Origin: Mantamonas sphyraenae | Lineage: Eukaryota > CRuMs > Mantamonadidae | Reading direction: 5' to 3' | NCBI GenBank assembly: GCA_026936335.1 | Contig: JAPMXV010000071.1 | Location: forward strand, 1-64,000 | Length of the DNA stretch: 64,000 nt | Shown here: piece after piece, positions 58,561 through 64,000 of the stretch | Numbering within the stretch: the first letter of the stretch is position 1 | Layout: every line of letters starts with the position of its first letter | Program-made: the position numbers and the translations under genes | Notes under the pieces: model-generated | Database searches by the model: none | The model's input: the letters and a program-made list of their open reading frames with translations, nothing else | What the model was told of the DNA's origin: nothing

Positions 58561-60700
58561 ATGAAGGGCAGCAAATCGCCCCCGAGCAAACAACAAAATC
58601 ACCACTCCTCAAAACACGCGGAACGGATGCAATCGACGCGCGCTGTGGCGCGGGAAATGGATGTAGAAAGAGAGGAGTTTGACTTTGACGAGGAGAGAGA
58701 CTCGGTGGACCTTGGAGATGTGTTTGCCGAGGTGGACGGACATCTCGGGTTGGAGCAAAGCCACAGCTTCAGCAGCAACGAAGACTTTGAGCCGCTTTTC
58801 TCGGTTTCCAACACAGATGTATTCTACGAAAGGAGAGAGCGGCCAATGAAAGTGGTGGGCCAGTATTTGCTGGGGGCACACGTGGGTGAAGGTGAGTATA
58901 CCAAGCGCGGCGGGCGTGCAAAGGATCGGCCGTAGAACTTTTTTTTTTTGGTGCTTTTGCTTTGCTTCTTCGCGTACGAGCGCAGTGGATAAGGCAGCCG
59001 ATAATCATGTAGAGAAGGGTGTGCGGGTTTGCCATGCGGGAGGGGTGTGCGTGTGGTGTGGGGCAGTGATGGCGAGAGGAGTTTGCGGAGCTGTGGGCTC
59101 TGGTTCGGGGCATTTTGCGCCGGAAAGGGTGATGACAGAGTGGGAGCGGGTCATTGCGAACCCCGGGGGGTTTTTTCGCTACGTTGAGGCGGAGCGGGTG
59201 GAGCAGGCTGTGAAACTGACACGGAAAGGCGTGCACACGTGTGGGGCGATGTGACACACACGTACGCAGGGGCATACGGGACTGTGCGAGCGGGCGTGGA
59301 CACGATTAGCCTGCAGCAAGTGGTGGTGAAAATTCTCAAGAAGCAAGCGCTGAAAAAGGCAGGAGTCACCAAAGGAGATGTGGCACGCGAGGTGCAAATC
59401 ATGCACACGGTGGGCCATCTGCGGCATTTCTGCCAGCTGTTGGATGTGATTGAAGTGGACGCCAGCGAGCGAGTGTGAGTTTCGGGCCCGTGTGAGCTGA
59501 CGGCCGCAGATCGGGATTCTGGACGCCGTTTTTCTGCGCTTTTGACCTTCCACGCGGCGTGTCCAGGACGCATGGGCGGCTCGCAGGGCGTGCGCATGTG
59601 TGTGTTGCTGTGCAACTGACACCAGCAACGGGGGCGTTCTTTCTCGCAGGTACATGGTGATGGAGCAAGTGAACGGCGGGTCGGTTCAGGATATTCTCGA
59701 ACATGCCGGGGTGGCGCGGCTTCCGCTTCACCAGGCGCGGCAGCTGTTTACGCAGGTGGTGGAGGCCGTGAAGAGCTTGCACGAAAACAACGTGGCTCAC
59801 CGCGACATCAAGCCAAGCAATCTGCTTGTTGACACACAGGGAATGCTGTACCTAAGCGATTTCGGGACGGCCGAATTCATGCTGGAGGACAACAAGGACA
59901 ACGTGAGCGGGAGCAGCGTGGGCACGCCGCTGTTCCAACCCCCAGAAGTGGCCAACGGCCTGCTGAATCTCAATGGCGACAAGATCGACATCTGGTCGAT
60001 GGGCGTCACTCTGTACATCATGATTGTGGGCGAGCCGCCCTTCAAGGCCGACACGCTGTACGAACTGTACCAAACGATCGGCACGGGCACATTCAACGTG
60101 CCCATGTGGCTGCAGGAGAAGGACCCGGACGTGTGCAATCTGCTGCGTGGGATGCTGCAGCTGCACTCGTGCGACAGGTTGTCCCTGACGCAGGTGGAGC
60201 AGCATCCGTGGCTGCAGCAGGACATCTCGCTGCAGGCCAAGATTTCCGAGCAGGAGGTGCCGTATCCGTCGTTGGAGGAGCTGCAGACGGAGGAGTGGGA
60301 CTGGAGCGATTCCGACAGCGACGAGGGCGAGGTGACACACTACGAGCAGCAGGGGTCGCTGTTCCAGCGCACGTCTGCACGTCCGATTGCTCGCTCGAAA
60401 GGAGGAAGCGCCGCCATGGAGCCGATGGGCCACGAGGGTGTGCCCAGCGACAGCGTGCCCCTGACCGTGGACCTGGCCGTGCATGGCCAGCTCCAACCGA
60501 AGGCGGCGGCCCAGCAGGGGCGGGAGACAAAAAGTGTATCATTTTGTGAGGAGAGCAAGGAGGGAAGGAAAGGGAAATGGGCTTTGAGGACATCGCTCTG
60601 GCTGAAGATCTGTTGCGAGTTGTCGCCAGGCTGGGCCAGCAGTTGCACTGGAATTCAATGTGATTCTTTTCATTCTCCGCATTGCTGGACACACTCTTGA
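58561..60700 (+). CDS. STK11: LKB1/STK11-like serine/threonine kinase
   Basis: Exons 58561-58891, 59270-59474 and 59650-60700, with introns of 378 and 175 nt, encode 528 residues. After an acidic N-terminus of ~95 residues the kinase starts VVGQYLLGAHVGEG, with the Gly loop completed across the splice site. Catalytic motifs are VVVKILKK (Lys ~129), AHRDIKPSNLL (~229) and SDFGTAEF (~251). The activation segment VGTPLFQPPEVANGL is the hallmark of LKB1 (GSPAFQPPEIANGL in animals). The C-lobe DIWSMGVTLYIMIVGEPPF also fits. LKB1 works with STRAD and MO25 to activate AMPK and related kinases. The C-terminal tail is acidic, then Ser-rich, with no clear prenylation box. The gene follows the OXNAD1-like stop by only 30 bp. 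Confidence 0.93.
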
Positions 60701-60728
60701 CACACCCTTGACACACGCTTGTGGCAGT

Positions 60729-61996
60729 CTAGACTACGGTGGCCGTAAAGTCAAAGTCTTGAAAGTGCTCGTCTTCGGCGACGCTCTGTGCGACCGAGTC
60801 GGCCACGGCCTCCTTTGTGAAAACGCGGTCGATGAGGGAGATGTCCTGGATGTTCTTGACGCTGGGCACAAACGGCGGGTCTATCTCGCGGGCGAGGACG
60901 GCGTCCCAGTCGATGCTCATGAAGAAGGGATGGGATTTGATCTCCTCGGCGTCCGACTTTCCCGAGCCAAGTCGCTGTGTGGGATCGCGCTCGAGCAGTC
61001 CGCACAGGAGGTCGCGCGCAGTGGGGGACACGTAGTCCGGGATGGTGAGTTTCTCGTTGAGGATGCGCATGTACATCTCCTGCTTGTTGGTGGAATAGAA
61101 GGGAGGCAGGCCGCAGAGCATTTCGTAGATGAGGATGCCCAGGGTCCACCAGTCGACGGTCTTGTTGTGGCCCTTCTTGAGGACGATTTCAGGGGCCATA
61201 TAGGCGGCGGTGCCGCAAAAGGTGTACGTGGTGTCGTTTGCATTGCCGGCCTTGCTGAGACCAAAGTCGGTGATGCGAATGTGGCCGTCCATGTCGAGGA
61301 GGATGTTTTCGGGCTTGAGGTCGCGGTGTACCACCCCGAGACTGTGCAGGTATTCGAGTGCCAATGTGATTTCGGCTGCGTACAGGCGTGTGCGGTACTC
61401 GGTGAAGCGGACGGCGGACTGGATGTGTTGGAAGAGTTCGCCGCCGTTGACAAAGTCCATGACAAAGTAGAGTTTGCTGGTGGTGCGGAAGGCAAAGACA
61501 AGCGAGACGCAGAACGGGTGATTGATCTGCTGCAGCACCATGCGCTCTGTTTGTGTGCTTTTCAGCTGCCTTCGCTTGAAGACGTCGATCTTCTTGATCA
61601 CTTTTAGGGCGTAGATTTTGCCTGTGTCATGCTTGCGCACCTGGAATATCTTGCCAAACTTGCCTCGTCCCACCACAGCCAGCAATTCAAAGTCCTCCAG
61701 ATTGACGCCGGCACCCTTCTCCGTCTGCGTGGACGGCCAGACGCGTGAACGCCGGCCATCGAGCAGTCAGCGGGGATAGAATGCGTGTGTGCATGAGTGT
61801 GAGCGGTGTGCCGCTGGAGGGGCTAGTTAGGGTGCCAAAAGCGAGGGAAAGAGCTGCAACAACGTACCTGTACACAAAGGTTGAGCACTTCGACCCAGTG
61901 AATCATGGCCTGCGAGAAATTCCACACAAGGCGTGTGAGCTTGGTGAAGTATGGATCGGGTAGGGGCCGGTGTGTGCACGCAGCGAGGGTAGATGC

Positions 61997-62036
<40 letters not shown>

Positions 62037-62472
62037 CTGGGCGACGTACCTCTTCGCTGGGAGCCTGCAGAAAATAGGCTCTGCGCTTGGGATGGAAGAT
62101 GCCAAAGGTGTTTCGGCGGTCTGTGTGCTGCTCGGCGGTTGCCACGCTGCACCCGTTGAGGTCGATGGAGCCACGCTGGATGCCTGCTTGCTTGTCTTGG
62201 TATGTTAGGAAGTAGTTGAGGCAGCAGTCTTCGGGCTTGAGGACAAAGTAGCGATCACGCCAGCGGCGGAACACATCGCTTTGCTTGCACAGCGTGCCTT
62301 CCTTTGCCAGCCAGTCGTCGACCTCAGAAGTGTCGTCTGTGTCCTCGCTTGATGGCTCTTCCCCGAGCAGCTCACTGACGAGGTCCTCGGTCATCATCGA
62401 TCCGCGCTGCTGAAGAGCAGTCTGGCCCTCTTGGTCTCCGCTTGCCTCGCTGCTGCTGCTGCTGCTGCTTCC

Positions 62473-62503
<31 letters not shown>

Positions 62504-62748
62504 GAGGAAGACGACACCCCGGCCCCAAATGCCTCTTTGTCGTCGTCGCCGTCGTCCTCGAGACTCTGCAGCTCCTTGGCGTCGATCTCCAGTTGAGCGG
62601 CAAGTTGGGAGCGTTCTTGCTTCACATCAAAGCCACCAGAGTTCTCCTGCTGCTCGTGCTCGTGCTCAGTGGTCTCCACAGCGAGGGCAGAGAAGAATGC
62701 CTCGTCAAAGATGGTGATCTTGACGTCGGCAAACGGGTCGCTGCTCAT
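60729..62748 (-). CDS. AKT/PKB-like kinase (PH domain plus AGC kinase)
   Basis: Exons 62050-62748, 61868-61909 and 60729-61724, with introns of 140 and 143 nt, give 578 residues. The second exon is only 42 nt and encodes the end of the PH domain. A long N-terminus of ~145 residues is acidic and carries a poly-Ser tract. The PH domain follows (EGTLCKQSDVFRRWRDRYFV onward). The AGC kinase has VGRGKFGKIFQVRK, YALKVIKK, VVHRDLKPENILL, ITDFGLSKAG, the T-loop TYTFCGTAAYMAPE and a C-tail. The hydrophobic motif reads FQDFDFT, where AKT has FxxF(S/Y)(S/T): an acidic residue stands at or next to the usual phosphosite. It is close to AKT, SGK and PDK1-regulated kinases and probably responds to phosphoinositides. 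It is tail to tail with the LKB1-like gene. Confidence 0.92.
61998..62034. repeat. (GT)n microsatellite in an intron
   Basis: A pure GT run of about 18 units lies within the first intron of the AKT-like gene (61910-62049). Similar GT/CA runs lie in introns near 46531-46564 (ArfGAP1) and 57591-57630 (OXNAD1-like). Confidence 0.95.
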
Positions 62749-62823
62749 GCAATTCAATTCCGTGGGCAGGCGCCGTGGCCGCCAAAGCAAATTTCAGCAG
62801 AGCTCTGCGTGACCACGAAGGGC

Positions 62824-64000
62824 ATGGCAGCGACGGGCGCAAGCACGGGCGGCATGGCCACAGAGCTGTTTGGATTGGAAAAGGAACTGAATTGCTCGAT
62901 TTGGTAGGTGTGCGTGTGTGTGGAGAGAGCGAGAGTCGTGAGGAATCGCTCACCTTTTCCTGCCGCTCGTCTGCACACAGCCTGGGCATCTATGACGACC
63001 CATACTCGACGCCATGCAATCACCAGTTTTGCAAGTAAGTGAATGGGCGAGTGTTTGGTGGCGTGAGCATGCACACACAGCTGCAGGAGCGCAAAGGATG
63101 TTTTTGGCGCGCGCGCTCGGGTTGTCAGGAACTCACAGGGGACCCATCGCCGCAGGGAGTGCATTCTGCAGTCATTACGTGTGACGAGCGCCTGCCCGCT
63201 CTGCAAGTGTCCGATGTACAAGCGGGCACTGTCGCGCAACCCACAGCTGGCCAACATCATCAACGCGTACCGGTCGATCAAGCAGGCCATGGAACCGGCG
63301 GAGCCGCAAGTGGCCAAAGAGGCCGTGGTCGAGCGCGTGTACCAGGAGGGCCCACTGCTCACCGAGGAGGAGATCAAACAGATGTTCCCAGACCCAGTGA
63401 AGCACAGCAAGATACTTGCACACAGGGAAAGCAAGAAGCTGGGCAAGACCAAAGGTTCGGACGATCCCATGCAGGAGGAGGAGACTCACAAAGGGCAGGA
63501 GGAGGTTGAGGACAACGACGAAGATGAGGATGACGACGAGATGGCTGTCCTGAGCCCACAATTGGTCAACACAGACGCGAATGTACAGACGCGCCGTACG
63601 CGCAGGCGCAGCAGGAGCCGCACGAGTGAATCAGACACAGACAAGGTGGCTGCAGAGGTGCAAGAGCTGCTTCAGAAGAGGACAACACGTGCGGGGCGCA
63701 AGAAACTTGAAACACTGACCATGCAGCTGCCGGAAGAAGTGGGGACCATCATAGGCGCGACGTCCCCGTCCAAGGGCAGCCGCAGGCGATCAAGGACACG
63801 GCGAAGCACAGAGGAGGATGAGGATGAGGAGGGAACAGAGGTTGGCAGCGAGCCGAGTGTGACACGAGGAAGGCGAGGCGGGCGAAGGAGAAGTCGCAGC
63901 CGCAGTCGATCTGGCCGCAAGCAGAAGAAGAAGGGCGGTCGAATGAGGAAAAGCTCACCCGACGACTGGAAGAGACAGTTGGAAGCACAGAGCAACGGCA
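62824..64000 (+). CDS. BRCA1/BARD1-like RING protein, 3' end beyond the window
   Basis: Exons 62824-62903, 62981-63034 and 63156 onward join in phase to make an N-terminal C3HC4 RING. The pieces are ELNCSI, then CLGIYDDPYSTPCNHQFC, then KECILQSL and SACPLCKCPMYKRALS. The spacing and the Pro-Leu-Cys-Lys segment are like BRCA1 and BARD1, and the following helix (QLANIINAYRSIKQAM) parallels the RING-flanking helix of that pair. About 220 further residues visible are acidic (Glu/Asp/Gln), then strongly basic, with Arg/Ser stretches (RRRSRSRSRSGRKQKKKGG). The frame is still open at the window edge, so BRCT domains, if present, are not visible. The role would be an E3 ubiquitin ligase at damaged DNA. 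The start lies 75 bp from that of the divergent AKT-like gene. Confidence 0.78.

Overview
This is the left end of a chromosome from a GC-rich, gene-dense unicellular eukaryote. The first 212 bases are perfect CCCTAA telomere repeats (TTAGGG type on the other strand), followed by about 55 bases of degenerate repeat. The standard genetic code fits every gene. Most genes have zero to five short introns, mostly 53-210 nt, with GT-AG borders, one clear GC-AG intron and donors such as GTGAGT, GTACGT or GTGCGT. Gaps between genes are often below 100 bp. The gene set (actin, kinesin, Integrator-like subunit, PLRG1, LKB1-like and AKT-like kinases, BIG-type Arf-GEF, Mid1/NALF-like protein, RADX-like and HROB-like DNA-repair proteins, a BRCA1-like RING protein) suggests a free-living heterotrophic protist, perhaps near the animal/fungal side of the tree. 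I cannot name the species.

Layout. Positions 1-7677 form a subtelomeric accessory block: a large protein with four copies of an unrecognised repeat in A-B-A-B order, a broken gene resembling the Crinkler/RHS class (coiled coil, P-loop NTPase, PD-(D/E)xK-like nuclease), and a 75-bp orphan 3' end of another repeat gene. From 7.6 kb onward the content is core genes: a small secreted Cys-rich protein, an INTS5-like protein, AFG1 ATPase, a LamG-membrane-GT2 fusion, ABHD11-like hydrolase, a coiled-coil/helical protein, PCBD, PLRG1 and an aberrant kinesin (7.6-25 kb). Next come two copies of a 2.5-kb duplicated block holding an actin gene (25.1-27.6 and 40.1-42.6 kb). They flank an RGG-rich protein, a RADX-like protein, an M1 aminopeptidase and a BIG-type Arf-GEF with two N-terminal PH domains. 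The last third has two amino-acid transporters, ArfGAP1, a small membrane protein, a P4-ATPase flippase, a Mid1-like channel subunit, HROB, an SLC35-type transporter, an OXNAD1-like reductase, LKB1, a PH-AGC kinase and a BRCA1-like RING gene that runs off the window.

Functional themes. BIG Arf-GEF, ArfGAP1 and the P4 flippase all act in Golgi/endosome vesicle traffic. RADX, HROB and the BRCA1-like RING protein relate to replication-fork protection and homologous recombination. LKB1 and the AKT-like kinase are growth and energy signalling kinases lying tail to tail. I see no evidence that these sets are co-regulated.

Caution. At least seven otherwise well conserved genes contain single-base frame breaks, several at G or C runs. 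These look more like sequence errors than pseudogenes, but the window alone cannot settle this. Exon borders were read by eye from splice motifs and protein continuity. Family names come from remembered protein families, not from searches.
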